51,361 bases of DNA. Source: Prevotella sp. GTDB taxonomy: Bacteria; Bacteroidota; Bacteroidia; Bacteroidales; Bacteroidaceae. Below the pieces are notes generated by a model that made no database searches, was not told where the DNA came from, and saw only the letters and a list, made by a program, of their open reading frames with translations. The first letter of the stretch is position 1, and each line of letters begins with the position of its first letter. The stretch lies in the NCBI GenBank assembly GCA_022641735.1, contig JALCDQ010000013.1:1-51361 (forward strand), given 5' to 3'. Position numbers and translations under genes: made by a program. Of this stretch, positions 1 to 8,349 are shown in pieces.

Positions 1-260
1 GGGCTCTTTGCGGCATGTATGTAGGCTGTTTCGAGATGGGGATTCCGTTTATCGCTTTCGGATATGCGATGCGCAACACCGACAATCCTGCCCTTATCAA
101 TCAGATGTGCTATCTGGCTCCCTTCCTTTCGCTGTTCTTTATTGCCATCGTCCTGCATGAACCTATCGTGACCACCACTTATTTAGGTTTAGGACTGATT
201 GTGGCGGGCATACTTTTCAATCAGTATGCCGTCAAGACGAGGCATCAGAAAGCCTCATGA
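1..260 (+). CDS. DMT/EamA-family transporter, C-terminal fragment
   Basis: The reading frame is open from the left edge (codons in phase from base 3) to TGA at 258-260, so the gene starts outside the window. The visible 86 or so residues are hydrophobic. They end with two membrane helices, one around LAPFLSLFFIAIVLHE and one around GLGLIVAGILFNQ, followed by a short basic tail (KTRHQKAS). The pattern of a helix, 'HEP', then a last helix rich in G and A and a positively charged cytoplasmic end is typical of the final EamA repeat of drug/metabolite transporters, which move small metabolites across the inner membrane. Substrate cannot be told from this fragment. An internal ATG at 15 is probably not the start, because the frame stays open upstream and the fragment is too short for a whole protein. 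Confidence 0.6.
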   Translation, partial: ALCGMYVGCFEMGIPFIAFGYAMRNTDNPALINQMCYLAPFLSLFFIAIVLHEPIVTTTYLGLGLIVAGILFNQYAVKTRHQKAS

Positions 261-270
261 ACGGAAAGGA

Positions 271-352
271 AAAATATAAAAAATAAAAAATAAAAAATAA
301 AAAAATGCCCTATTTGGCAAAATCGTTGGGAAGTTAATAAATAATAGGTAAT
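271..352 (-). repeat. TGCC-AAATAG-GGCA + T-run interspersed repeat, copy 1 (terminator-like)
   Basis: On the minus strand this reads a 4-bp stem (TGCC 316-319, loop AAATAG, GGCA 306-309) followed by a long run of T broken by single A. It lies directly downstream of the minus-strand gene ending at 394, in the orientation that would end its transcript. The same core and T-rich tail recur on the plus strand near 32577, 32703 and 33302. The upstream part (positions 335-352, resembling CTATTACCTATTATTTATT) is also shared with the copy near 32660. The stem is short, so terminator function is an inference from the hairpin plus T-run and the orientation. Confidence 0.6.
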
Positions 353-393
353 AGTTTCTGAGTTCGTAAGTTCCCGAGACTTTAATTTGGGTA

Positions 394-1008
394 TCAGTCT
401 CTGTTTACTTCTTTTCCTTTAAAATAAGTGTGCTGGCCATCGCTGGCATAGTCATCGTCTTGATAAATGAAATACTTGCCGCCTAAGGCATTGGTGATGA
501 GCTGGCCTTGATAATAAGCATGATGGTCATCCTTGGCATAGCCGGCTTTGAGGATGACGAAAGTGGCGGCGTCGGCTCCTTGAACGCTCTGCCCTTCATA
601 GGTCACCGCGTTGCCCTGAATGCTGTAAGTGCCGCTCTCCTCGCCGTCAAGGCCGAGGATATCGGTGATGTCGAGCTTCTTCTCGGTTGTCTGCTTGCGA
701 GGAGCAGGCGTTTTCATGCCCGTAGTGCTGATGCGGTGATGACGGGTGAAGCGGGCGTTGACCTTGAAGGCTGTAGGGTCGGCAAACTCGAGCACTTCGC
801 CTTGATAATACACGTTGTATTGGTCTTTTCCATAGCCGAAGCCCAGTTCCTGAAAGGTCTTGGCGTCAGCGTCAGGAAGCACTTGCCCCTGATAAGTCAC
901 TTGATTCTGACGAATGGCATAGTCGTTCCATTGTCCCTGTGCCGGCAGGGTAATCGGGGAGAGCAGCAGGGCTGCCAAGAGGATTCCTCTGAAAAGTTGC
1001 TTCTTCAT
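394..1008 (-). CDS. Secreted DKNYY-repeat protein
   Basis: A 204-residue protein with an N-terminal signal peptide (MKKQLFRGILLAALLLSPITLPAQ). The rest is made of repeats of the type GYGKDQYNVYYQGEVL, GYAKDDHHAYYQGQLI and DYASDGQHTYFKGKEV, each preceded by a strand ending ADA-TF. This is the layout of the DKNYY family, whose function is unknown; members are exported beta-rich proteins. The start chosen is ATG at 1006-1008. An in-frame TTG at 1017 lies inside the -7 promoter box and cannot be translated if that promoter is used. A terminator-like repeat lies just downstream. The gene is divergent from the GH31 gene. Confidence 0.75.
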   Translation of the reverse strand: MKKQLFRGILLAALLLSPITLPAQGQWNDYAIRQNQVTYQGQVLPDADAKTFQELGFGYGKDQYNVYYQGEVLEFADPTAFKVNARFTRHHRISTTGMKTPAPRKQTTEKKLDITDILGLDGEESGTYSIQGNAVTYEGQSVQGADAATFVILKAGYAKDDHHAYYQGQLITNALGGKYFIYQDDDYASDGQHTYFKGKEVNRD

Positions 1009-1014
1009 ATTCTG

Positions 1015-1022
1015 CAAAGATA
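1015..1022 (-). promoter_or_regulatory. -7 box TATCTTTG for the DKNYY gene
   Basis: This is a perfect Bacteroidetes -7 consensus (TAnnTTTG) on the minus strand. Its 3' end is only six bases before the ATG at 1008, so the transcript would have almost no leader. Confidence 0.6.
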
Positions 1023-1065
1023 AACAATATTTCCGATAAGATGCGGATTTGTCGAAAATTTTTTA

Positions 1066-1073
1066 TACCTTTG
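1066..1073 (+). promoter_or_regulatory. -7 box TACCTTTG for the GH31 gene
   Basis: A perfect TAnnTTTG match on the plus strand, 75 bases before the GH31 start at 1149. With the box at 1015-1022 it forms a compact divergent promoter region. Confidence 0.55.
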
Positions 1074-1148
1074 CAAAAGAGAAATATCGACTTCTTTGAA
1101 GGACGAGAAAACACAAACTTAATAACAATAATATCGAAAAAACAAATG

Positions 1149-3527
1149 ATGAAACGATTGATTTACTTTCTTTTCATGCTCCTGCCTCTTTCGGCTTCTG
1201 CCCAGCAGGAATACAACGTGAAGTTGGAAAACGACCTCCGGATGAACATCCAAGTGTGTCAGGATGGCATCTTCCGCGTGCGCATATCGCCAAGGAAGGC
1301 CTTTGCCGATAACCTCATGATTCGTTATGGACTTCAGAAAACGGATTGGGGAAAGACGGCCTGTCAGACGGAAGACAACAAATCGGCTTTCAAGGTGACG
1401 ACGGCGAAATATGTGCTGACAGTCAACAAGAAGGAGGGCACTCTCAGCGTGACTGACAAACAAGGCAAGACAGTTATCAGCAAGGTGAGTTTTCTGCAAG
1501 GTTCCGACCCTCTATGCACCAGTCTTGGCAAGAGCATCAACGAGGCTTTTGCCGACTTGAAGGTCATCAAGAACGACGGCATCATCGGGGATGACAAGAA
1601 CTCGAAGGAACGGAAGGACACTGTCGAGACGGGCAACTATGCCCATTGCAGCATCATCCGCTTTGCTCTTCGAGAGGGCGAGCGTTTCTATGGCGGCGGC
1701 AGTACGTCGAGGGAACATATCCAACATCGTGGCGAACTGCTGCGCATGTGGGTGACTTATCAGCATACGGAGATTCCTCAGCCTTTCATGATGAGCAGCA
1801 ACGGATGGGGAGTGTTCAACAATACCACGTTGAAAAACTTCTTCGATGTCGGGCGTTTCCAGCATGATGCCTTCTCCATCTATAATACTTCCGATGAAGC
1901 CGACTTCTATCTCATGGTGGGTGATGATATGCCCGCCATCCTCAACGATTATACGCTCATCACCGGACGTGCCTATCTGCAACCGAAATATGCTTATGGC
2001 ATGTGCTTCGGGCCTAATATGCTCGAAAATCAGTTTGACATTCTCCGCGATGCTGCCGACCTCCGCACGGCCAATATCCCTTGCGACGTGCTATGGCTGG
2101 AGCCTCAATGGATGGAGAAACGCTATGACTTCTCCACCAAAAAGAAATGGAATTATAAGCTCTTTTCGCCCGAAGGTTATTGGGATTCCTGCCATTATCC
2201 GAAGAAAGAGTTCTTCCGCCTCTTCATCGGCAGACTTCATGGCATGGGTTATAAGCTCGGACTTTGGCTTTGCGAGAACTATGACCTCTCATTGCCTGAG
2301 GAGGATGCCATCGCCAAACGTGAGGGTTTGAAGGAAAGTGGGCAGGAACACTGGATGGACCATCTGAAGCCTTTCATCGACCAAGGAGTAAACGGCTTTA
2401 AACTCGACCCTGCGCGCACTATTGACGAACATCCTACGATGAAATATTATAATGGCTATACTGACCGAACGATGCATAATCTCAATCAGATTTTGCTGCC
2501 AAAGCAGATTGAGGAGATGATGCGGGAACATACGGGAAAGCGCAACTGGCATCATTATTGTGGCGGATATGCGGGCACTCAGCATTGGGGAGCAGCGACA
2601 AGCGGCGATAACGGAGGCGGAGAGGTGGCGCTCTTCGACCAGTTGAACTTAGGAATGAGTGGTTTCATGAATATCTCTTGCGATGTGATGGGAGTCGGTA
2701 AGCCCGAATTTGAGATGCCTGCCATCCACTTCGGCATCTTCCTGCCTTGGATGCAAATCAACAGTTGGTTCTCGATGATGAGTCCTATCTATTATTCCAA
2801 GAAAAACAAGCAGATGTATGGCGACTATATCCGCCTTCGCTATGCGCTCATGCCTTACCTCTATTCAGCAGCCATCGAAGGCTCGCAAACAGGTATGCCG
2901 ATGGTGCGTTGCATGCCTTTGGAATTCCCAGAAGACCGAAATGTGGATGACAACTGCCATCAATATCTCTTTGGCAAGAGTCTGCTCGTGGGCATCTTCA
3001 GCGATACCATCTATCTGCCGAAAGGTGAATGGATAGACTTTTGGACGGGAGAACGTCTGCAAGGAGGAAGCACTATCCAGCATAAGATTCCTGACAATCG
3101 CGCAGGACTTCTCTTCCTGCGTCAAGGAGCCATCATTCCAATGCAACAACCGATGAATTTTGTGGGCGAGAATCCTATCGATACGCTCACGTTGAAGGTG
3201 TTCCCTAAAGGCAATTCAGCCTATACTCTTCTTGAAGATGACGGCACTTCTTATGACTATGAGAAGGGAGCCATAGCCGCCACAAAGTTTACTTGTGAGG
3301 AGAGCAACGGAGGGGTCAACTTTGAAGTGCTGCCAGTGAAAGGACAATATAAAGGCATGTATGCTGAGCGTGCTTATCTCATGGAGTTCTATCTGCCGAG
3401 AAAGCCTAAGAATGTTCAGATAAATGGCCGCAACATCACAACCTTTACTTATAGCAATGACGGCATTCTCCGCTTCTCATTGCCTCGGAAATCGGTGAAG
3501 GAAAAGACGGAAGTGCTGATAAGATAA
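1149..3527 (+). CDS. Secreted glycoside hydrolase family 31 (alpha-glucosidase/alpha-xylosidase type)
   Basis: A 792-residue protein with a signal peptide (MKRLIYFLFMLLPLSASAQ), so periplasmic or surface-exposed. GH31 enzymes cleave alpha-linked glucose or xylose with retention. The proposed nucleophile is Asp420 in GVNGFKLDP and the proposed acid/base is Asp487 in SGDNGGG, both at the positions typical of the family. The N-terminal beta-sandwich (GGGSTSREH, NGWGVFNNTT), the barrel (CFGPNMLENQFDILRD) and the C-terminal strands with the usual YLPKGEWIDFWTGE and LLEDDGTSYDYEKG are all present. The start is one of the tandem ATGs at 1146/1149; the open frame upstream to 1041 runs through the promoter. 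It is convergent with the GH92 gene and has no SusC/SusD pair beside it, so the natural substrate cannot be inferred from context. Confidence 0.88.
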   Translation: MKRLIYFLFMLLPLSASAQQEYNVKLENDLRMNIQVCQDGIFRVRISPRKAFADNLMIRYGLQKTDWGKTACQTEDNKSAFKVTTAKYVLTVNKKEGTLSVTDKQGKTVISKVSFLQGSDPLCTSLGKSINEAFADLKVIKNDGIIGDDKNSKERKDTVETGNYAHCSIIRFALREGERFYGGGSTSREHIQHRGELLRMWVTYQHTEIPQPFMMSSNGWGVFNNTTLKNFFDVGRFQHDAFSIYNTSDEADFYLMVGDDMPAILNDYTLITGRAYLQPKYAYGMCFGPNMLENQFDILRDAADLRTANIPCDVLWLEPQWMEKRYDFSTKKKWNYKLFSPEGYWDSCHYPKKEFFRLFIGRLHGMGYKLGLWLCENYDLSLPEEDAIAKREGLKESGQEHWMDHLKPFIDQGVNGFKLDPARTIDEHPTMKYYNGYTDRTMHNLNQILLPKQIEEMMREHTGKRNWHHYCGGYAGTQHWGAATSGDNGGGEVALFDQLNLGMSGFMNISCDVMGVGKPEFEMPAIHFGIFLPWMQINSWFSMMSPIYYSKKNKQMYGDYIRLRYALMPYLYSAAIEGSQTGMPMVRCMPLEFPEDRNVDDNCHQYLFGKSLLVGIFSDTIYLPKGEWIDFWTGERLQGGSTIQHKIPDNRAGLLFLRQGAIIPMQQPMNFVGENPIDTLTLKVFPKGNSAYTLLEDDGTSYDYEKGAIAATKFTCEESNGGVNFEVLPVKGQYKGMYAERAYLMEFYLPRKPKNVQINGRNITTFTYSNDGILRFSLPRKSVKEKTEVLIR

Positions 3528-3544
3528 GAATTAAAAGCAGAGAT

Positions 3545-5689
3545 TCAATCATAAGACGGGGGTGCGACTTTAGTACCCCATGTCTTTTGAGGATTTGAAG
3601 AAGTGGAATATTCAAGGGTAGCCCCTTTCTCAAGATGTTCCCAATTAAGCCATGTCGAAGGATAAGGCTTTCCATTCAACTTCATTCCTTTGATGTATAT
3701 GTTTTTCTCTGAGCCTCCTTTGATAAGAAGGTCACCGCCTTTCAGATGCATTTTGATAAAGGGGAATATCGGAGTATTTATTGAGAGCCCTCCAACTCCA
3801 GGAATCTCAGGATAAAGACCGATGCAGGCATAGACATACCAAGCTCCCATTGCGCCCAAATCATCATTGCCAGGCAAGCCATTGATCTGGTCAGAATATT
3901 CCTCATTGAGTATTCGATTGATGACTTTCTGCGTCTTATAAGGCGCTCCTACCCAGTTATACACCCATGGCACTCCGAAGCTCGGCTCATTGCCAGAAGC
4001 AAACCAAGGGTCATCATATCCGGCATCAAGTCGCTGAAAATATTCATCTAAGCGTTTCTCAGCTTTTGTCTTTCCACCGCTAAGATTTATTAAACTTCCA
4101 AGGCTATAAGGCACCATCCAATAGTAATCCCGATAAGTAGCCTCGCGGAAATCTTCACTTAGTGGTTTCCAAGAGCCATCCGGATTACGGGATTGTAACC
4201 ATCCTGTCTCAGGGTTATATAAGTTTTTCCAAGAACGTGCCTGTTGGAAATAGCGTTCAGATAGTTGCTTATCCTTTGCGGCATTGAGAGCAAATTGCCC
4301 GATGGCAAAGTCGGAAGAGGTGTATTCCAATTGTAAGGAAGCATTGCAATAGCCTTTCTCAAGATATTGCCTCAGCAATGGGCGTTCTTCCACTTCCTGC
4401 GATTTCATGCCAGGTACTTCCGCACCCTTCCGCATGATAGCCAAAATCAGCTTAGCATCGTAGCTGCGGGCACCGAAAGCCCATGCATTTGAAATCAATA
4501 TTGGCGACGGGTCTCCTTGCATGATGCCCGTCTCAATGTTTGCCATCACCCAACGGGGGAACACTCCGCCTGACTGCTCGGCAAAAAGCTGATGAGAGAT
4601 GACAATATCTGAGGCCACGTCAGGCTCGATTATCGACAGCAATTGTATCTGAGTGCGATAAGTATCCCAGTTGCTGAAAGAAGTATAGTGATTGGTATTG
4701 GTCTTATGGATGCGGAAGTCTGCGCCCATATACTCTCCATTTACATCATTGTCAATATTAGGATGGATGAAAGCATGATAAAGATGGGTATAAAACTGCG
4801 TAATACGTGCTGAATTATCACCTTTTACCTCGATTCTGCTTAGGTATTTGTTCCATTGTTGCTCGGCATTGTTGACGATTTGAAGAAAGTTCCATCCCGG
4901 GTTCTCAGTCTTGAGATTTTCACGTGCATTATCAACAGACACATAAGAAACACCAACCTTATAATGAATGGTGCGGTGTTGCTTTAAATTAAAAGTGAAA
5001 TAGACTCCGGAGAACTCGCCTTCAGCAAATGAATTACCCGGATGAATATCCATTCGTTTCCATGTGCCTGATTCTATGGCATTACAATCAAACTCTGCAG
5101 CAAAATACACTTTGAAGGGAGTGCGAATGCCACAAAAATAACCACCATCGGCATATCCTTCGCATTTATTGGGTGCTGTTATCACCACCGCTGCCTCTTT
5201 GATTCTCGTGGCGGCAAGGCCTGCTCCAATAATCACAGTGCCATAGTCTTCAGTCGCTGGATATTCATATTCAGCCATCCCCGTACGCTTCGTAACTGTC
5301 AACCGCGCCTTAATGTCCTCTTGAACATTCGTTTCGTAAAATCCGGCATGGCCTTTCTCGTTTGTTAATTCAATATGCAAATCACGAATAGTATTGGGGG
5401 AAGTAGTCAGACGCCCTTTGATGGGGAAAGTCGGAAAATTTCCCATATGCTCACATCCACCACCACTTACTTGATTAACTACAAAACCTGCCTGTTTGGC
5501 AAAGTATGATGGAGTGAATTGCACCATGCCATGAGGATAGGAAGCACCAGGAAACAGATAGCCTGAGGTGAGCCCAATACCATTAGTTCCAATCAACGTG
5601 TTGACCTTATGAGCATAGTCAGCCTCACCTGCCATACCCATAAGTGCATATAAAATACAGCCAAACAAAAGCATAGTCTTTTTCATCAT
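3545..5689 (-). CDS. Secreted glycoside hydrolase family 92 (alpha-mannosidase family)
   Basis: A 714-residue protein with a signal peptide (KKTMLLFGCILYALMGMA). GH92 enzymes are calcium-dependent exo-alpha-mannosidases acting on mannans and N-glycans. Family landmarks are the start of the mature protein (VNTLIGTNG), PHGMVQFTP, the catalytic-region stretch REATYRDYYWMVPYS, GNEPSFGVPWVYNWVG and GLPGNDDLGAMGAWYVYACIGLYP. In the second GH92 of this window (44162-46390) the corresponding stretch is GNEPSHHCIYLYNWVG. The two histidines are therefore replaced by Phe-Gly here, a change near the sugar-binding region that may alter linkage specificity. The start could be 5689 or the next ATG at 5686. 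It is unlikely to be part of a polysaccharide-utilisation locus, as no SusC/SusD genes flank it. Confidence 0.87.
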   Translation of the reverse strand: MMKKTMLLFGCILYALMGMAGEADYAHKVNTLIGTNGIGLTSGYLFPGASYPHGMVQFTPSYFAKQAGFVVNQVSGGGCEHMGNFPTFPIKGRLTTSPNTIRDLHIELTNEKGHAGFYETNVQEDIKARLTVTKRTGMAEYEYPATEDYGTVIIGAGLAATRIKEAAVVITAPNKCEGYADGGYFCGIRTPFKVYFAAEFDCNAIESGTWKRMDIHPGNSFAEGEFSGVYFTFNLKQHRTIHYKVGVSYVSVDNARENLKTENPGWNFLQIVNNAEQQWNKYLSRIEVKGDNSARITQFYTHLYHAFIHPNIDNDVNGEYMGADFRIHKTNTNHYTSFSNWDTYRTQIQLLSIIEPDVASDIVISHQLFAEQSGGVFPRWVMANIETGIMQGDPSPILISNAWAFGARSYDAKLILAIMRKGAEVPGMKSQEVEERPLLRQYLEKGYCNASLQLEYTSSDFAIGQFALNAAKDKQLSERYFQQARSWKNLYNPETGWLQSRNPDGSWKPLSEDFREATYRDYYWMVPYSLGSLINLSGGKTKAEKRLDEYFQRLDAGYDDPWFASGNEPSFGVPWVYNWVGAPYKTQKVINRILNEEYSDQINGLPGNDDLGAMGAWYVYACIGLYPEIPGVGGLSINTPIFPFIKMHLKGGDLLIKGGSEKNIYIKGMKLNGKPYPSTWLNWEHLEKGATLEYSTSSNPQKTWGTKVAPPSYD

Positions 5690-5769
5690 AATAGTAATCG
5701 TTTTTACAAAGATTATTAAATTCTTCTGCGAAAAATCAATGAGGGCTTTTAGTTAGAATGGAAAGGCTC

Positions 5770-7317
5770 TTAACCTCTCCTTTCTGCCCAATCTCCTCGG
5801 TCGAGATTTCGATAAGAGATGGCTTCAGCAAGGTGTTCGGGCTTGACTTGCTCACTGCCTGCCAAATCAGCAACCGTGCGTGCGACTTTCAGAATGCGAT
5901 TATAGGCTCTGGCGCTGAGGTTGAGCCTTTCCATGGCAGTGCGCAAAAGGGTGATGCCAGCTTCGTCAGGCTCGGCAAACTTGTGTATCATCCGCTCCGT
6001 CATCTGTGCATTGCTGTGCACGCCTTTATAGGTTTTGAAGCGCTCTTCCTGAATGTTTCTTGCCTTGATGACACGCTCGCGGATAATGGCACTTGGCTCT
6101 CCTTGTTCGGCTTTGGAGATTTCCTTGAAAGGTACGGGCGTTACCTCAATCTGCAGGTCGATGCGATCCATCAGAGGACCTGAAATCTTAGACATATAAC
6201 GTTGTATCTGTCCAGGCGTGCAAACGCAATGATGCGTTGGGTCACCATAATAACCACAAGGGCAAGGATTCATCGAGGCGACAAATTGGAAACTGCATGG
6301 GTATTCTATAGAATACTTGGCACGGCTGATGGTAATCTTTCTGTCTTCCAATGGTTGCCGCAATACTTCCAATGTGTGGCGATCGAATTCAGGGAGCTCG
6401 TCACAATATAAAATTCCGTTATGCGCTAAACTGATTTCTCCAGGCATAGGACTGGTGCCGCCGCCAACAAGGGCAACCTCAGAGATGGTATGATGGGGCG
6501 CTCGGAAAGGCCGTTGCGCTATCAGAGAGGTGTCTTTTCCCAACTTTCCGGCAATGGAATGGATTTGCGTGGTTTCAAGGCTTTCCGCTAAGGTAAGAGG
6601 TGGCAAGATGCTCGGTAATCTCTTGGCCATCATACTCTTTCCAGAGCCTGGAGGCCCGATGAGAATGATGTTATGAGAACCAGCAGCTGCCACTTCAAGT
6701 GCCCGCTTAACGTTTTCCTGTCCTCTGACATCGGCAAAGTCGAGGTCATATTGATACTGATGCTCATAAAACTCCTTGCGGGTATCGATGACGGTAGGCT
6801 CAAAAGACTTCTGTTCCGTCAGAAATTGAATGACATCCGTCATTGACTCCATGCCATAGACATCAAGGTTATTGACCACAGCCGCCTCTTTCACATTTTG
6901 CAAAGGCACTATCAACCCTTTAAAATGCTCCTTGCGGGCTCGTATGGCAATAGGAAGAGCACCCTTGACAGGCTGCAATTTGCCATCCAAACTGAGTTCC
7001 CCCACAATCATATATTCCTTCAGATGTTCAGATTCGATGCTGCCATTGGCTGCCAAGATGGCGATGGCTAAAGGCAAATCGAAACTGCTGCCTTCCTTGC
7101 GGAGGTCTGCAGGAGCAAGATTCACGGTGATATCAGCTACTGGAAAGCGAAAGCCACTGTATTGCATAGCGGCAGCGATGCGGTCTTTGCCTTCCCTTAC
7201 GGCTTCATCGCCTAATCCCGTAAGATGATACATGACGCCTCTATTGAGGCTCACTTCTATCATTACGGTTGTCACTTCGAGACCATTGACAGCCGCGCAG
7301 TATGTTTTTACAAGCAT
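5770..7317 (-). CDS. comM: YifB/ComM-family AAA+ ATPase (Mg-chelatase-like)
   Basis: A 515-residue protein of the usual family length. The N-terminal third is the Lon-like ChlI domain (SSFDLPLAIAILAANG, VGELSLDGKLQPVKGALP). The AAA+ module has Walker A IGPPGSGKSMM near residue 220, Walker B GILYCDELPEF, and the family-specific cysteine segment MNPCPCGYYGDP...HCVCTPGQIQRY before SGPLMDRIDLQIEV. The C-terminal helical domain (NLSARAYNRILKVARTVADL) is complete. In naturally transformable bacteria ComM is a hexameric helicase that promotes branch migration when incoming DNA is integrated; in other bacteria the role is less clear. The ATG at 7317 is the first in the frame. It lies about 36 bases after the thioredoxin-like gene on the same strand. 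Confidence 0.9.
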   Translation of the reverse strand: MLVKTYCAAVNGLEVTTVMIEVSLNRGVMYHLTGLGDEAVREGKDRIAAAMQYSGFRFPVADITVNLAPADLRKEGSSFDLPLAIAILAANGSIESEHLKEYMIVGELSLDGKLQPVKGALPIAIRARKEHFKGLIVPLQNVKEAAVVNNLDVYGMESMTDVIQFLTEQKSFEPTVIDTRKEFYEHQYQYDLDFADVRGQENVKRALEVAAAGSHNIILIGPPGSGKSMMAKRLPSILPPLTLAESLETTQIHSIAGKLGKDTSLIAQRPFRAPHHTISEVALVGGGTSPMPGEISLAHNGILYCDELPEFDRHTLEVLRQPLEDRKITISRAKYSIEYPCSFQFVASMNPCPCGYYGDPTHHCVCTPGQIQRYMSKISGPLMDRIDLQIEVTPVPFKEISKAEQGEPSAIIRERVIKARNIQEERFKTYKGVHSNAQMTERMIHKFAEPDEAGITLLRTAMERLNLSARAYNRILKVARTVADLAGSEQVKPEHLAEAISYRNLDRGDWAERRG

Positions 7318-7353
7318 TCAGAGATTCCTTTCTGTTTTTTCACTCCATCAACT

Positions 7354-8349
7354 CTATATCATTTTTTCCAGACGGTTTTGCAATTCGATGGCATTGAGGC
7401 CACGTGCAATAATCTTGCCGTTCTGCAAAAGAATATTATCTGGAACACTATAGAGTCCTAATGTTTTCAATATTGGAGTTTCAAGCATCTGCCCATCACA
7501 GATGGTAGGCCAAGACAGAGAGTCACGTTTCAAGGCTTCCTGGCAGTCCTTCTTGCTAGGGTCTACACAGATGCTCAAGGCTTTCAGCCGTCCATGTGAT
7601 TTTCTGATGAGTGGCTTTAAGGCACGTTGGAAGTTCTGACTGTCGAAACTCCACGAAGCCCAAACGCTGACAACCGCAATGGGAGCATTCAAAACGGCAT
7701 TACTCAATCGATTTCCTCTTACGTCATAGGCTGTGAAAGCAGGCAAACGAGCCCCTGTGACCAATGTGGAAAGAGCCTTTAACTGCAAAGCAAGACGGTT
7801 AAGAGTTCCGTTCTTGGGTTGTTGTTTCTGCATGATTCTTATCAGTTGGAACGCCTGCTTATAGTCTGGTTGTGGCGCAGTGATGAAATATTTCCTCACG
7901 AGATAAACGCTGACGGCAGACTCAGGATGGTCTTTGATGAATTGAGCAGCAAATTTGACGGTTTCTGGAGGTGAGGCATCAACGACTTGTTTGCGGAATT
8001 GATTCATGAGTTTATTCTCATCCGTGCCCGTAACCTCCATCTCTTTCAAGTGAGAGGCATCGGCTTTCAGTTTCACAGAGCTTCCAGGTTCTGCGAAGAT
8101 AGGTTGTTCGGAGAAGTTAGGGAAGACAAGTATCAGTGTCGTAGGACGCTCACATGCCATTTCAAAAGCCAGCCTTCCACCTTGCACTTTAATGGTATCG
8201 ATGCCATTGATAGAACCATCTGTACTATAAATATAAAACTCACCTTGGTTGATGTGCAGCAGACTTCCTTCAAGTTTGAAGTGATGTCTGTCGGTGCCAC
8301 AAGAGGCAACAACCAAAGTGAGCAATATGAGATAAGCTATTTTCTTCAT
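7354..8349 (-). CDS. DUF4369/thioredoxin-fold lipoprotein lacking the CxxC motif
   Basis: A 331-residue lipoprotein: the signal peptide ends in the lipobox VVASC (Cys17). Residues from about 25 to 120 look like the DUF4369 beta domain that precedes many Bacteroidetes TlpA-like proteins (INQGEFYIYSTDGSINGIDTIKVQGGRLAFEM). From about 195 a thioredoxin-like/AhpC-TSA fold follows (GARLPAFTAYDVRGN, VVSVWASWSFDSQNFQRALKPL). At the place of the WC-x-x-C active site the sequence is WSFDS, with no cysteines, so it is unlikely to be a redox enzyme; compare the intact CTWC in the relative at 25320-26456. Its ATG overlaps the stop of the upstream TPR lipoprotein by four bases (ATGA), which points to coupled translation and shared function. 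Confidence 0.75.
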   Translation of the reverse strand: MKKIAYLILLTLVVASCGTDRHHFKLEGSLLHINQGEFYIYSTDGSINGIDTIKVQGGRLAFEMACERPTTLILVFPNFSEQPIFAEPGSSVKLKADASHLKEMEVTGTDENKLMNQFRKQVVDASPPETVKFAAQFIKDHPESAVSVYLVRKYFITAPQPDYKQAFQLIRIMQKQQPKNGTLNRLALQLKALSTLVTGARLPAFTAYDVRGNRLSNAVLNAPIAVVSVWASWSFDSQNFQRALKPLIRKSHGRLKALSICVDPSKKDCQEALKRDSLSWPTICDGQMLETPILKTLGLYSVPDNILLQNGKIIARGLNAIELQNRLEKMI

